A stretch of DNA of 64,000 nucleotides. Origin: Cynocephalus volans (taxonomy: Eukaryota > Chordata > Mammalia > Dermoptera > Cynocephalidae). Position 1 is the stretch's first letter. Every line of letters starts with the position of its first letter. The notes under the pieces are model-generated. The model searched no databases. It was not told the origin of the DNA and saw only the letters and a list, made by a program, of their open reading frames with translations. Shown here one piece after another: positions 21,916 through 32,759 of the stretch. Both the position numbers and the translations under genes were made by a program. Where the stretch lies: contig NC_084469.1 of assembly GCF_027409185.1 (NCBI RefSeq), positions 102,921,835-102,985,834 on the forward strand, given 5' to 3'.

Positions 21916-22088
21916 ATTTTTTTTTTTTTTTTTTAAAGATGACTGGTAAGGGGGTCTCAACCCTTGGCTTGATGTTGTCAGCACCACGCTCAGCCAGTGA
22001 GCTAACCGGCCATCCCTATATAGGATCCGAACCCGTGGCCTTGGTGTTATCAGCACCGCACTCTCCCGAGTGAGCCACGGGCCGGCCC
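21916..22088 (-). mobile_element. Dimeric tRNA-Ile-type SINE
   Basis: Reverse dimer from the T-run and GATGACTGGTAAGGGG to GGGCCGGCCC. AAAATTATGAAG is duplicated on both sides. Confidence 0.88.
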
Positions 22089-22304
22089 AAAAATTATGAA
22101 GAATTTTCAAGACAACAGCAACACATTAAACCTTCTAAGCATGGAGATCTGCACAACTTCACAGGCTGTACATCTATGAAACTGGCCCTGGATGCAGTCT
22201 AGAATAAGACAGAAAAATCCCCTGTCCTTTGTGGAACTGAGGGTTTGAGGAAAGGGGGAATAGATAAATATGTGATACATCAGGGGAAATAAGAGCTAAG
22301 GAGA

Positions 22305-22413
22305 AAAATAGGGCTGGCTGGTTAGCTCAGTGAGTTAGGGCATGGTGTTATAACACCAAGGTCAAGGGTTTGGATCCCTGTACCAGCCAGCCTGGGAAAA
22401 AAAGAAAGAAAGT
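22305..22413 (+). mobile_element. Monomeric tRNA-Ile-type SINE
   Basis: GGGCTGGCTGGTTAGCTCAG to CCAGCCAGCC plus an A/G tail; the target copy AGAGCTAAGGAGA is found at 22292-22304 and 22414-22426. Confidence 0.87.
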
Positions 22414-22732
22414 AGAGCTAAGGAGAGAAATAAAGTTGAGTGAGAGGCAGAGGGCAACAGAGAAGGGGGAAGGGCATCTATCTCAGGGAAAACCTCTAGA
22501 AGGAGGAGACTTTGAGTAGAGACTAGAAAGAAGTAAAGGAGTCAACTAAGTTCATTCATTTATTCATTCATTCAAGAGATATTTGTTGAGCATCTACTGC
22601 ATATCAGCATTGCCCTGGAGTCTCAGCATGGAACAAAACAGACCAACATCCTACCTCATGTCCTAATCAAAGGAGAGGCAATAACTAATAAAATAAGTAA
22701 ATTATATATGTTTTTAGGTTGTTATAAGTCTA

Positions 22733-22828
22733 GGGGCTAACAAGTTAGCTCAGTTGGTTAGAGCCTGGTGCTTATACCACCAAGGTCCAGCGTTCAATCC
22801 ATGCACCAGCAAGCCAAAAAAGAAAGGA
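22733..22828 (+). mobile_element. Monomeric tRNA-Ile-type SINE
   Basis: GGGGCTAACAAGTTAGCTC to CCAGCAAGCC plus A-tail; imperfect flanking copies GTTATAAGTCTA / GTTATACGTCTA. Confidence 0.83.
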
Positions 22829-23079
22829 TGTTATACGTCTAAAGCAAACAAACAAAAGCAAAGTCAGGGGTGAGAGGGGCACGGGATGTCTGAGACTTGT
22901 TTTCCAAATGATGCAAGAGGTGTAAAGGATGTGAGGTCTGCACGTGCTCTAAGAGTTTGAAGATTAGCAAGGAGGCAGGTCGGAGGAGGTGTGTTGCTGT
23001 CTCTCATGTCTGTCTATAGTTCCATGTGAGTCAGCAAAAACAATAGTGATAACATTGTTATTATCAGGATAGTGGCTAC

Positions 23080-23290
23080 TATTTTGTGAGTACCTACCAT
23101 GAACCAAACACTGTGCTCAGAACTTGACACGCACTGGTGGTTCACTTCATCCTCATAATGACCCCATCAGGTAGGTATGAATGTTATCCCCATTTTACAG
23201 ATAAGGAAACTGAGGCCCAGAGATGCTGGGTGACTTGCCCAAGGTTATACAGCTTAATAAGTGGCAGAGCCAGGATTTGAACAAATGTCT
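23080..23290 (+). repeat. MIR-type ancient SINE
   Basis: Segments CCCCATTTTACAGATAAGG, AACTGAGGCCCAGAGA and CAGAGCCAGGATTTGAAC follow the MIR order in reverse-complement sense. Its exact ends are not clear. Confidence 0.6.
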
Positions 23291-24165
23291 GTTGGTGTAA
23301 TTCTGGAGCCCGAGCATCTGACTCCATCGCCCATTCTCTGGCTGTCTGAGCATATGTATCTGTCTGCATATATATAGAGAGAGGATGCCTCTCTTTCCCT
23401 CTCTCCCTATGTCTGCTGTATTCATTCCTTCCTTCATCCATTAAGCATTTATCGAGACTATGTGTGGGATGCCATGATAAATGGGTATGTTTCTTGCCCT
23501 CACAGAGCTCTGATTACTGGGGAATCCAGATCATTACAACCCAGAGTCATGTGTGCGTTAATGGGGCAGCATAAGTGGGAGTGGGAGCCCAGAATATGGA
23601 CTGGCTCAGTCTGGCTGAAAAATAGAGGTGATCTTTAAGCTATCTTTATATGTTCATCCATTTGTTCAACAAATGTCTGTCGAGGGCCTGCCTGGTGCTA
23701 AAACTAGGTTGGTGAGATGATGCTTACATTCACTTCTACTAAGTGATGTTGAACTGAAGTACTAGCTTGTGCAATAAGGCAAGAAAAAGAATTAAGAGTC
23801 AAAGAAGGGGGCAAAGCAGCTAATCCACAGGAGACCTGCTGGAAACATTATAAATATGCTATTGGGTCCTTAAAATATTGAGCAAATACTTATTAAGAGC
23901 CTGCTATCTTCCAGACGCTATTCTGGACACTGGGAATATGGTAATGAATAAAATCAACAAAATATTCTTGCCCTCCTGCAGTTGATATTCTAGTGTGGGG
24001 AGAGACAGACAACAAGTGTAACAGATAAACTACATAGTATGACATGAGGTGATAAGTGCTGTGGAAAAATAGAGCAGAATAAGGGGGATCAGAAGTCCCA
24101 GGGGTGTTGTAACTTTAAATGAGGATAGGGCAGGGAGGGGAAAAATACCTGAAAAGGTTAGATAG

Positions 24166-24349
24166 AGGGCCCGTCTGTGGCTCACTCGGGAAAGTGTGGT
24201 GCTGATAACACCAAGGCCATGGGTTCGTATCCTATATAGGGATGGCCGGTTAGCTCACTGGTTGAACGTGGTGCTGACAACACCAAGCCAAGGGTTAAGA
24301 TCCCCTTACCGGTCATCTTTTAAAAATAAATAAATAAATAAATTTGAAA
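24166..24349 (+). mobile_element. Dimeric tRNA-Ile-type SINE with perfect TSD
   Basis: Two tRNA-like units joined by CCTATATAGGGATGG, a GGTCATCTTT end and an AAAT tail. The 14-bp copy AAAAGGTTAGATAG flanks it exactly (24152-24165 and 24350-24363). Confidence 0.9.
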
Positions 24350-24661
24350 AAAAGGTTAGATAGAAGCAAAGACCTAAAAAAAAAACAAAGATCTGAAGGA
24401 GGTGAAGGACCTGTGGATATTTGTGGAAAAAGTTCCAGGTAGAGGAAACAGTATGTGCATAGGCCCTGAGGCTGCAGCATGCTTGGTGTGTCCAAAAATA
24501 GCCAGGAGGCCAGTATGGCTCAAGCCCAAGACAGGGAGGTGACTGGGCATATCCTGCAGGGCTGTGTGGGCCATGTGTTGAGGATTTCACTTTTCCTCTG
24601 AGTGAGCTGAGAGTCATTGAGTGTTCCCAGCAGAGGAGGGACATGATCTGACTTGGGTTCT

Positions 24662-24838
24662 TTTTTTTTTTTTTTTTTTTTTTAAAGATGACTGGTGAGG
24701 GGATCTTAACCCTTGACTTGGTGTTGTCAGCACCACGCTCACCCATTGAGCTAACCGACCATCCCTATATAGGGATCCGAACCCGTGGCCTTGGTGTTAT
24801 CAGCACCGCACTCTCCCGAGTGAGCCACGGGCCGGCCC
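24662..24838 (-). mobile_element. Dimeric tRNA-Ile-type SINE
   Basis: Reverse dimer, T-run to GGGCCGGCCCC. Flanks CTGACTTGGGTTC and CTGACTTCGGTTC are near-identical target copies. Confidence 0.88.
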
Positions 24839-25059
24839 CCTGACTTCGGTTCTAACAGGCTCCTACGGGCTCAGATGATAGCATTTATTAAGCACTTACT
24901 GAGTGCCAGACACTGTAAGGTTTGATGTCATTTCATTCTCACATGAATCCCATTGGGATTATCATTACATTTCACAGAAGAGAAACTGAGGCTCAGAGAG
25001 TTTGTCACTGACCATGGCCACACAGCTATAACCTTCAGCGCCTGAGTGCGAAGGTAAAG

Positions 25060-25736
25060 TGAACCAGTCTCTCCTTCTCGCAATCTTTTTGGCAAAAATC
25101 GGCGGCAGCAGAGCGCACCCATCATCGGGAGCTGCGTCTGTGTCCCTGTCTGTGTGTTTCTATTTCGACACGTCCCTGTCTGTCTCCGCGCGCCTCTGCC
25201 TGTGCGTCCCCCATCTGTGCCTGAGCCGCCGTCTCTCTCTGCGTCCGGCCCCCGCACATCGGAGCTATTTCGGGTTTAGGCATAAAAGCCCAACAGCTCG
25301 GAGGAGACGCTTCCTCCGGCCCCCGGCTCGGACCACGCGCCACAGGCGGCCAGCTCTGGGAGCTCCCTGTCTTCTCTGCGGGATCCCCAGGCGGGGAAGC
25401 CCCTGCGGGAAGCAGGGTGGGGGCTGGGGCGACCCGGGCCCAGAGGCTCCCGGCCCCCCAGTGGCCAACCCGGGCATTGACGCTGTCCAGAGCCCAGCCG
25501 TGCGTCAGCTGTCGCCCTGGCAACGGGACTGTGACGACAACAGGCGGTGCGTCAGCCACCGGCGGACGTCACGCCCCGGGAGAGGCAATCGGCGAGGGGA
25601 GGGGGCGAGTTCCAGGCCCTGCCGGCAGGGGGAGCTCCAGGGCGCTAATGGCGGATGCCTTTGACTTGGTCCTGCAGGAGGCCCTGGACTGGGCCGACAT
25701 GGCCCCTGCAACCCCACGACGCGCTAGGTTGGCGGG
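25060..25736 (+). promoter_or_regulatory. PDE4A: CpG-island promoter of the upstream PDE4A start
   Basis: A GC-rich stretch without a TATA box precedes the start at 25737. It carries a CRE-like GACGTCA (25565-25571) about 170 bp upstream of that ATG and a uORF that ends on the start codon. The promoter role is inferred from composition and position. Confidence 0.6.
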
Positions 25737-25740
25737 ATGA
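25648..25740 (+). other. uORF whose stop overlaps the PDE4A start
   Basis: A 30-codon frame (begins MADAFDLVLQEALDW) ends in TGA at 25738-25740, overlapping the ATG at 25737-25739 as ATGA. A longer version of the same frame could start at 25417 if the transcript reaches that far. It may act on translation of the upstream PDE4A form; it resembles no protein I know. Confidence 0.45.
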
Positions 25741-25784
25741 AGAGGAGTCGCAGTGTCCTGTCTGTGGCTGGGACCGGGGACGAG
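25737..25784 (+). CDS. PDE4A: PDE4A upstream first exon (PDE4B1-like N-terminus)
   Basis: Codes 16 residues, MKRSRSVLSVAGTGDE, then a GTGCGA donor in phase 0. The start closely resembles that of the long isoform PDE4B1 (MKKSRSVMTV...), so this is very probably the first exon of the matching PDE4A long isoform. Joined to the exon at 26444 it gives an 85-residue unique N-terminus, the length I recall for human PDE4A8. The donor is weaker than the consensus. Evidence is homology to paralogues, phase and length; no transcript was seen. Confidence 0.7.
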
Positions 25785-26443
25785 GTGCGAGGGGCGGGGT
25801 CTGAGCTGGGGGCGGGGCCTAGGCCGCGGGGGAAACGCGCGCCCTCTGGTGGCCATGGCTGTTTCCTGAGCGTGGCTTCACTACCCCGAGGCCGAGAGGA
25901 GACTCTCTAGTCCCCTTGTGCCTCAGTTTGCTCCCCTTATTCCATTTTTCTCCTGCTGCCCGGATTAAGAGGCTCTCAGCCCACGAGGAGAGGGAGGGGT
26001 CTTCCAAGGAGCTTCCCAACTGGGGAGAGGATTTTGGAGGGGGGAGGGGGGTCTCGGGCTGATATCTTGAGGGTCCCAGATTTGTAGGGAAGGAGGGGGC
26101 CTCTTAGACGTGAAGGGTGGGAAGACAGCCTGAAAAGGTGGAGTGTTAGAGGAGTCTCACACGTGAGAGACAGAATGTAGAGACACGAGGGCCCAGAGCC
26201 CAGGGCTGGGACATCGAGAGGGAGCTCCACAAAAATTATGTCTGAGAAAGGGCACTGTCAGACTTAAGTGGTGGGAAACTCACTGGGAGAGGTGAGCGAG
26301 TAGCTCAGACGAGAGGGGGACACAAGGAGCCTATACCCCCGTCAGCTACTCCCTCAGATGGCTAGGTAGGGGTGTTCCTGGGGGGAGGGGCTCAGCGCTT
26401 CCCGGCCAGGCCACGCCCCAATCCCACCCTTGTCCCTCCTCAG

Positions 26444-26649
26444 AGGCCGCGGGTGACCCCCGAGTCCGGCCGTGTCAACATGCTGGGGGCCGATCTCCGT
26501 TGCCCTCGCCGCCGCCTCTCGTCGGGTCTCGGCCTGGGCTGGGCCCAGCCGGAGCCGTCGGACCCCGGCGTCCCTCTGCCGCCACGGCCCACCACGCTGC
26601 CGCTGCTGATTCCGCCGCGGATTTCCATCACCAGGGCGGAGGCCAGCAG
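26444..26649 (+). CDS. PDE4A: PDE4A upstream second exon (PDE4B1/4D7-like)
   Basis: Acceptor TCCCTCCTCAG and donor CAG|GTAGGC. In the frame set by the previous exon it reads RPRVTPESGRVNMLGADLRC to ISITRAEAS plus two bases, and meets the UCR1 exon in the right phase. NMLGADL and PRPTTLPLLIPPRISIT align with the NTLGIDL and RPTTLPL...AIT of PDE4B1 and a similar block of PDE4D7. Ordinary ORF finders would start it at the internal Met (26480), but homology continues upstream of it. Confidence 0.72.
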
Positions 26650-27999
26650 GTAGGCAGGAAGGGGACCCGACTGGGAGGGGGGGTGGAAATACAGGGTCAG
26701 CCACCAAGCCCTTCCTGAGCTCCAGGCTCCTGCGTTTTGCAAAACTAGCTGAAACTTCTGCTGTCGTCTGGCCAGTTAGGCTGTGCTGCCACCCCCTCCA
26801 AGGCACCCTTTGCAGCCTCCAGAAAACCCTTCTTCCATTCTTCCAGCTGCCTGAGTCCTTAAGGGGCAGGACTGTAGAAAGGGCTTTCAGCTCTGCAGCC
26901 CCCAAGGATGTCCCCATTTTCACAGAGCTGGGATAGTCTCGGGAGTGGGCCTCTGACCAGTGCGCACCTGCCTCGGTTTCCCCTGCTGGGAGGATTCAGT
27001 TTCTTTCATGCCTTAAAGGGGAATGGCGGGATTCTGGAGGAGGTCCGGACTAGCATTTTTCTTTCTCCTGGGATGATGCGAAATCTCTGAGCCCCGGCTT
27101 CACAGTGCACTTTCTTGCTATTTCCCATCTGGGGTCTTCCAAGGGCATCCCAACCCCCCTCTTGGCCCAAGGATGAGTCGGAGGAAAGCCAGACAGCTGA
27201 GCTGATCCTGGCTACTGGCCCGTCCCTGCCCCCCACTCTCTGCATCCCCAATTAACTCCCCATCTACTCAATTGGAGGGCTTCGTGGTCTCTGCTTGGGT
27301 CACAGTGCAATGGCTCATTTCCAGATGGGGGGGAAGTGACTGTCATTCCCCTCTGGGGCCGCCTAAGGTACGCCTACCCCCATCCCCCTCTCCTGTTTGG
27401 TTCAGGTCCAGCTTGTTCCATCCCGGGGCTCAGGCCACAGCTCCAATTACCAGCACTGGCCATTACCTGTGCCCTCTTTTTTCTGCAACCCCAGCTGTGC
27501 ACTGACCGCACCCCCCCCCGCCTTACCCATCCCCCATCCACAGCTCTGTAGCCAAGGCTACAGCCCCCACCACCCAAAAATATGGCCCAGCCCAAAACTC
27601 TCAAACGATTTGGGGAGAACCCACAGCCCTCGCAAAACCCTTGGAATCCGTTTTGAATGTGTACTTGGGCGGGGGGGGGCGTCGAGGGGTGGTCCCGAGA
27701 GAAGTAGGGGATACAGTTCTGGCTTCTGGGATACCCCGCGGATGCTGATGGGGACCGGTTCTTGCTCGGCGTTCGCCTACGCACGGAGCCCCCTCTGGCA
27801 CAGAGAAAAGTGGGGGTTGGAGAAGGGCATTTTTTTTTTTTTTTTTTTTTTTAAAGAACAGCACGGGGGGAGGGCGGTGGCAGACCGCACGGCCTGCCCC
27901 GGGGAGCCAGTGAGAGGGGGCAGACGAGGGAGAGGGCTTGGTCCCTGGGACGAGCACCAGAGCCGTTTCGCGTCCGAGCGCTTATCTGCCTAGGGGATG

Positions 28000-29485
28000 G
28001 GGCACGGGGACGCGTGCACTCCCCCAGCCCAGCAGCTACCCGGGCTCGGCCGGGGCTGGGCGGGGGGAGGTGGGGGCGCTCTCGGATCCCGCTCTCTCTC
28101 TGCTCGCTTGCTCGGCACGGCGCTGGGGGAGGCGGGAGCGTGAGTCACGGTGACTCCCGATTTAGGTGCCGGAAGGGGGGCTCTGCCAGCGGGGGCCGCA
28201 GGGAGGAGGCTCGGCTGTTTACTCGCCTGAAAAGGGCACGGGGACCCCGCGGCCACCGGGGACCTGTCTCAGTCTATCTCCCGCAGAAGCTCTTTAAAGG
28301 AGGCAGCGATAGATAGAGCGGTGGGCGGGCAGCAGGGGTATCAGCCACAGGGTGTCCTGCTGGAGCCACATGGGAACCAAAAGGACACACCCCAGAAACA
28401 CCTCTAAGAGGCCCCAGGCTGACCGCATACACACATACCCCAACACTTATAGACGCCCTCAGACACCACAGTCTGACGACGGAGGCAGAATCGCGTGCAC
28501 AACTCCGCAAGCACGCACCGACAACAAACACACCCAAGCGTGTGGGAACACATACAAAGCCCCCAGGCCGCCGGAACGACCCCCTAGGAGTGCACACCCT
28601 TAAACAGGCAGCACACGTGCGCACACATCCTCACCCACAGAGATACACACAGCGCAATCCAGAGAAACAGGCAGACAGCAGCAGCCAACCACGTGCGCAC
28701 ACACACTTCCAGCCGACACCGAAAACACAGACAGCCCTCGGAAGGGGCCACGTGTGCGCACATCCCGCCCCGAGCAGGCACCGTCACCGTCCTCCGACCC
28801 ACAGATAGGAGATCCCCCGCACACCGCCGCTGCCCGCTGCAATCACCGTGCCGTGCCAGCGAGACCACTCCCCAAAAGCTCCCCCGGGCCAGGGGTAGCG
28901 GCGAGGACACGCCAGTACCTGGCTCCGCCCCCACCTTGATGGACGGACTGACTGGCACACCGGCGACCAGTCGCTTTTCTTCTTCCCGATCGGATTAACC
29001 GTTTAACTCCTTCGTGCCGGTGCGCGCCGCTGCTAGGCAGGGAGCTCTTGGAGAGAGCTGAGTTCCGGCGCCCCCTCCCCGCCGGGAGCAGGGCTCTGCG
29101 TGGGCGGGGAGGGCCCCCCTCCTTGGGTGGCTGCCCCCCATCGGCCCGGACAGAGGAGGAGGGGGGCGGCGCTGACAACCGCGGCGGGCGGGGGGCGGGG
29201 AGGGGCGGGACGGGGCGGGGGAGCCCGGGCTGGCGCCGAGCAGGGCGCGGAGCGCGGCGAGCACAGCCGGGCACTGAGAGGAGCGCCAGGCTCCGACAGG
29301 AAGCCGCGGCGCCCGGCCCGGGGGCGATCGGCCCACAGCGCCCCCGGGTCTGTCCCCGAGGCGCCATGGCCCCACCGAGGCCCGGCACACCCGCGGGGCC
29401 CCGGGCTTGTTGTCTCCCACGCAGCTGAGCCGGGTGCCGCTCGGAAAGGCCGGGCCCCCCCGGGGCGCAGGTAGGGGCTGGCGCC
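28000..29485 (+). promoter_or_regulatory. PDE4A: CpG-island promoter of PDE4A4
   Basis: GC-rich and CpG-rich with many GC boxes (GGGGCGGGG around 29185-29220). It includes the AP-1/Maf-like inverted repeat at 28142-28156. No TATA box; the start of transcription is not visible. Confidence 0.65.
28142..28156. promoter_or_regulatory. AP-1/Maf-like inverted repeat
   Basis: GAGTCACGGTGACTC: two facing TGASTCA-type half sites, palindromic apart from the central base. It lies 1.3 kb upstream of the PDE4A4 ATG. Confidence 0.45.
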
Positions 29486-29823
29486 ATGGAGCCCCCGACC
29501 GCCCCTTCGGAGAGGAGCCTGTCCCTGTCTCTGCCCGGGCCCCGGGAGGGCCAGGCCACCTTGAAGCCGCCCCCCCAGCACCTGTGGCGGCAGCCGCGGA
29601 CCCCCATCCGCATCCAGCAACGCGGCTACTCGGACAGCGCGGAGCGCGTCGAGCCGGAGCGGTCGCCGCACCGGCCCATAGAGCGCGCCGACGCCGTGGA
29701 CACCGGCGACCGGCCCGGCCTGCGCACGACCCGCATGTCCTGGCCCTCGTCCTTCCACGGCACCGGCACCGGCACCGGCACCGGCAGCAGCAGCGGCGGC
29801 GCGGGCGGAGGCAGCTGCAGGCG
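29486..29823 (+). CDS. PDE4A: PDE4A4 (long isoform) first exon
   Basis: Codes residues 1-112 plus two bases (MEPPTAPSERSLSLSLPGPR through GGGSCR). The start GCCATGG is in good context and the donor is GTAAGA, phase 2. The proline-rich N-terminus (KPPPQHLWRQPRTP) is the SRC-family SH3-binding part of this isoform. A DAVD motif at 69-72 matches the caspase-3 site described in rat PDE4A5. A GGCACC hexamer repeat (about 29759-29785) gives a Gly-Thr run that varies between species. Confidence 0.96.
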
Positions 29824-30599
29824 GTAAGACTCCTGGCAGCGGACGCGCGCGTAACGGATAGGCGCGCAGGCAGGACGCAACTCGTCCCGCGGACTGCAGG
29901 GGGCGCTGTAAGGCGGGTGGGGTCAGTGTGATTGGCGGGGGTGGAGGGGAGGAGTTCTAAGCGGGGGCGTCTGGGACCCAGCCCCTGGTAGGGCATTGTA
30001 CAGGAGGCTTCCTACTGATACCTGTCCTGGGGTCGATTTAGGGGGCGCAGTATACTGCGTCGGGTATTAACAGGGTCTGGGTTGGGGAAAGGGGCCCAGC
30101 TTTAGGGGTCTATATGCTTAGTCGGTGAAAGTGCGGGACAGTGGCTAGACTGGTATTACTTGGAGGGATTTTCCTGGGGGCAAGTACTGAGGGCTAGATT
30201 CATTGTTTGGGGGGGTGTCCTAGGGAGTACTTTGTAGAGGATGCCTGCTGGAACCACAATCCTTACTCCAGGCTGGGGGGCTCTCGGGGTCCTTCTCGGG
30301 GGTTGAGGACTCTATGGGGGGGACCTCTGTGGACTCGCCCTGTAGCAACTGGGATCAGAAATTCAGAGGGGGCCTCTTACGGGAGCACGTGTTGGGGGGC
30401 TATGTGTTGGGTTGGAGAACCCCCCTCAGGGTCTAGTGTTAGGGTTCTGTAACTGACCAGAGGCAGGAAACAGCGCAGGGGGGATGCACAGTCCCAGCAC
30501 AGGGTGAAGGAGTCCCTGCATCTGCCGAGGTGACAGTGTAGTGAGGGGGTGTACTTGGGCTTGCTCTGACGGTATCCTCTGGCTGACCCGAGTGTGCTC

Positions 30600-31450
30600 C
30601 CGCTGTTAGTGTCTGTCCAGCTGTGGCTGCCTGGGCTTCTGGGGTCCTGTGGTTGTGACACGGTGACTGTGTGTGCTCCAGGGACAGTGTAACTGTGAGA
30701 GTGTAACTGTGTGGTTCCAGGATAGTGTGGTTGTGACATGGTAACTGTGTGCTCCCAGAACAGTGTGACTGTGATTGTGTGCTTCCAGGGACACAGTGAT
30801 TTTTCTTTTTTTTTAAGATGACCGGTAAGGGGATCTTAACCCTTGACTTGGTGTTGTCAGCACCACGCTCTCCCAAGTAAGTTAACTGGCCATCCCTATA
30901 TAAGGATCCGAAACCATGGCCTTGGTGTTATCAGCACCACACTCTCCCAAGTGAGCCACGGGTTGGCCCTGGACACAGTGATTTTGCAGGGTGACTGTGT
31001 CTGCTTCTGAGACAGTGATTGTGATGGTGACTGTGTGTGCTCCAGGGATGCTGTGACTGTGACAAGGTGACTATGTGTCCTCATGGGACACAGTGATTGT
31101 CAGAATGATTGCTCCCAGGACAGTGATTGTGAGATGGTGTCTGTGTTCCAGAGACACAGGGATCGAGACTGTGTGTCCCTGGAATGCAGTAATAATGGCA
31201 TTGTGATATGTACACTCTCAGGGACAATGTGATTTTGGGAACTGTTCATGTTCCCCAAGACACTGATGACTCTGTTTTCAGCTACCGCAGGTGCCCATGT
31301 CTGGGAGCTGGTGCTTTGACTCGGGGCTGTGTTCTCATCTGCCTGGTATTCCCTAAGAACTGGTGTCGTCTAACCACCTGGCATTCTTAGTTATTGTACC
31401 TGCCCTGATGGTGCTCCAGGGTCTGACTGTGTGTGCTCCAGTGACGTGTG
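30600..31450. repeat. Degenerate GTGACTGTGTG minisatellite
   Basis: Imperfect units of about 40-50 bp contain GTGACTGTGTGTGCTCCAGG and GACACAGTGATT. A dimeric SINE (30801-30969) sits inside the array, so the array is older than that insertion. Confidence 0.65.
30801..30969 (-). mobile_element. Dimeric tRNA-Ile-type SINE
   Basis: Reverse dimer, AAGATGACCGGTAAGGGG to GGGTTGGCCC. Flanked by GGACACAGTGATTTT on both sides. Confidence 0.88.
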
Positions 31451-32759
31451 CGACTGACACCCAGGGGTGCCCTGCTGCTTGGGATGTCACTAAGATGGTC
31501 AGATTTGGCCTTCTCATCTTTGGAGTTCCTGAGTGAGGCCCTCCTACTCTTCCTAGGTCTCTCTGGGGACCTCCAGCAGCCCCCACAACCCCCAGGTCAC
31601 CCCCACCTCTGTTCTGGGCACCCTCAGTCCCAGCACTCTTGCCCCCCCACTCCAGGAGGCTAGTGTCAAGGGCCCAGCACTCACAGCCTGATAGTTCCCA
31701 AAGGGAACTGTAGAGATGCTGTAGGCAAACAAAGCTGGAATCAACAGGAAATACCAAGACCAGGGGCAGCTAGCCAAACCAGTGCAGGTCACTGTCCTGA
31801 GAGACTGAGGAGGGAGTGGGATGTGGGAACCCGGCCCTATTCCCTTTTAAGGTCCCAGGGAGCCCCATCCCCCCACCCCTGGTCTCTGGAGTGCTAACTC
31901 TCAGGAGACAGTGGCTGAGTGGTAATAATCATCATTACTTTAGTGGTATCCATCTTGTAGTGGCTCATTCTTGGGCTCCGTGCCAGGGACTTTTCCACAC
32001 ATTCTCACCCCTGGTTCCCTGGGAGATATTCCTGTTGGACAAATGGGGAAACTGAGGCCCAGAGAGGCAAAATCGCTTTTTCTTCTTGTCCGAGCTCACA
32101 CAGCTAGGAAATGGCAGAGCTGAGACACCAATGCAGGTCTGCCTGATGCCTGTGTGTCTTTGCATAAGTGCCTTGCCCTCTGTGAGCCTTAGTCTCCCCA
32201 TCTGTGAAGTGGGGCTGTTGTTGGCACTGCCCTGTGGGGGTCAGTTGGAGAGTTCTGTGAGCTCGAGGATGTGTGTAAAGGACTTAACATAACATAGTGA
32301 GTGTTTAGTAGATTGTCTCTCAGTGACCTGGATTCAGGGAACTGGAGGTGGGGCCTGGTGGGACCCTACTTCTCCAGGGTGAGAAGGAAAAACAGGAACC
32401 TCTACCACATCCCCACATGTATGTAGGTTTCTGTTTCATCGTGAGTCTGTGACTCTTTCAGTAGTTGTGCTGTGTGGGCAGCTGGGACCAATGGGTGGGT
32501 TGTGGACTGAGGCGGGGCACTGGTGCTAGAGACCTCCCCCTACCCCCTGGGCAGAAGGAGGAAGGGGACTGAGAGGCCTCCAAAGGGAACCTCCCTCCTG
32601 AGAACAGGCATTTCTCAAGAAACGGGGTTCTACCAGTGCACACACAGGGGATTCCCGCATTCCCCACGTTGGAGTTGATCCAAACCAGAAAGGGGGTCCA
32701 GCGGGACCTCTAGATTTGGTCCAAAGGAACCCCCAGGCAGAGGGTACTGCCCCCCACCT

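Larger units (their letters stand above)
17850..25060. other. Intergenic region between CDC37 and PDE4A
   Basis: No gene is firmly supported. It holds a second perfect CRE (17971), a GC-rich CpG island (18400-19500), many tRNA-type SINEs, MIR-like segments (e.g. 23080-23290) and unique sequence. Confidence 0.7.
26650..29485 (+). other. Intron and promoter region before the PDE4A4 exon
   Basis: No exon was recognised up to 29486. A T-rich run lies at 27831-27852, a CA-rich tract at 28380-28800, and the CpG island of PDE4A4 covers about 28000-29485. Confidence 0.7.

Noticed and set aside
26480-26650. Reading the exon at 26444 as a first exon starting at the Met at 26480
   Set aside because: The acceptor at 26441-26443 and PDE4B1-like homology upstream of that Met favour an internal exon preceded by 25737-25784.
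28995-29996. 333-codon open frame antisense to the PDE4A4 exon
   Set aside because: It lies in a CpG island, reads Pro/Ala/Arg-rich chance sequence and is the shadow of a conserved exon.
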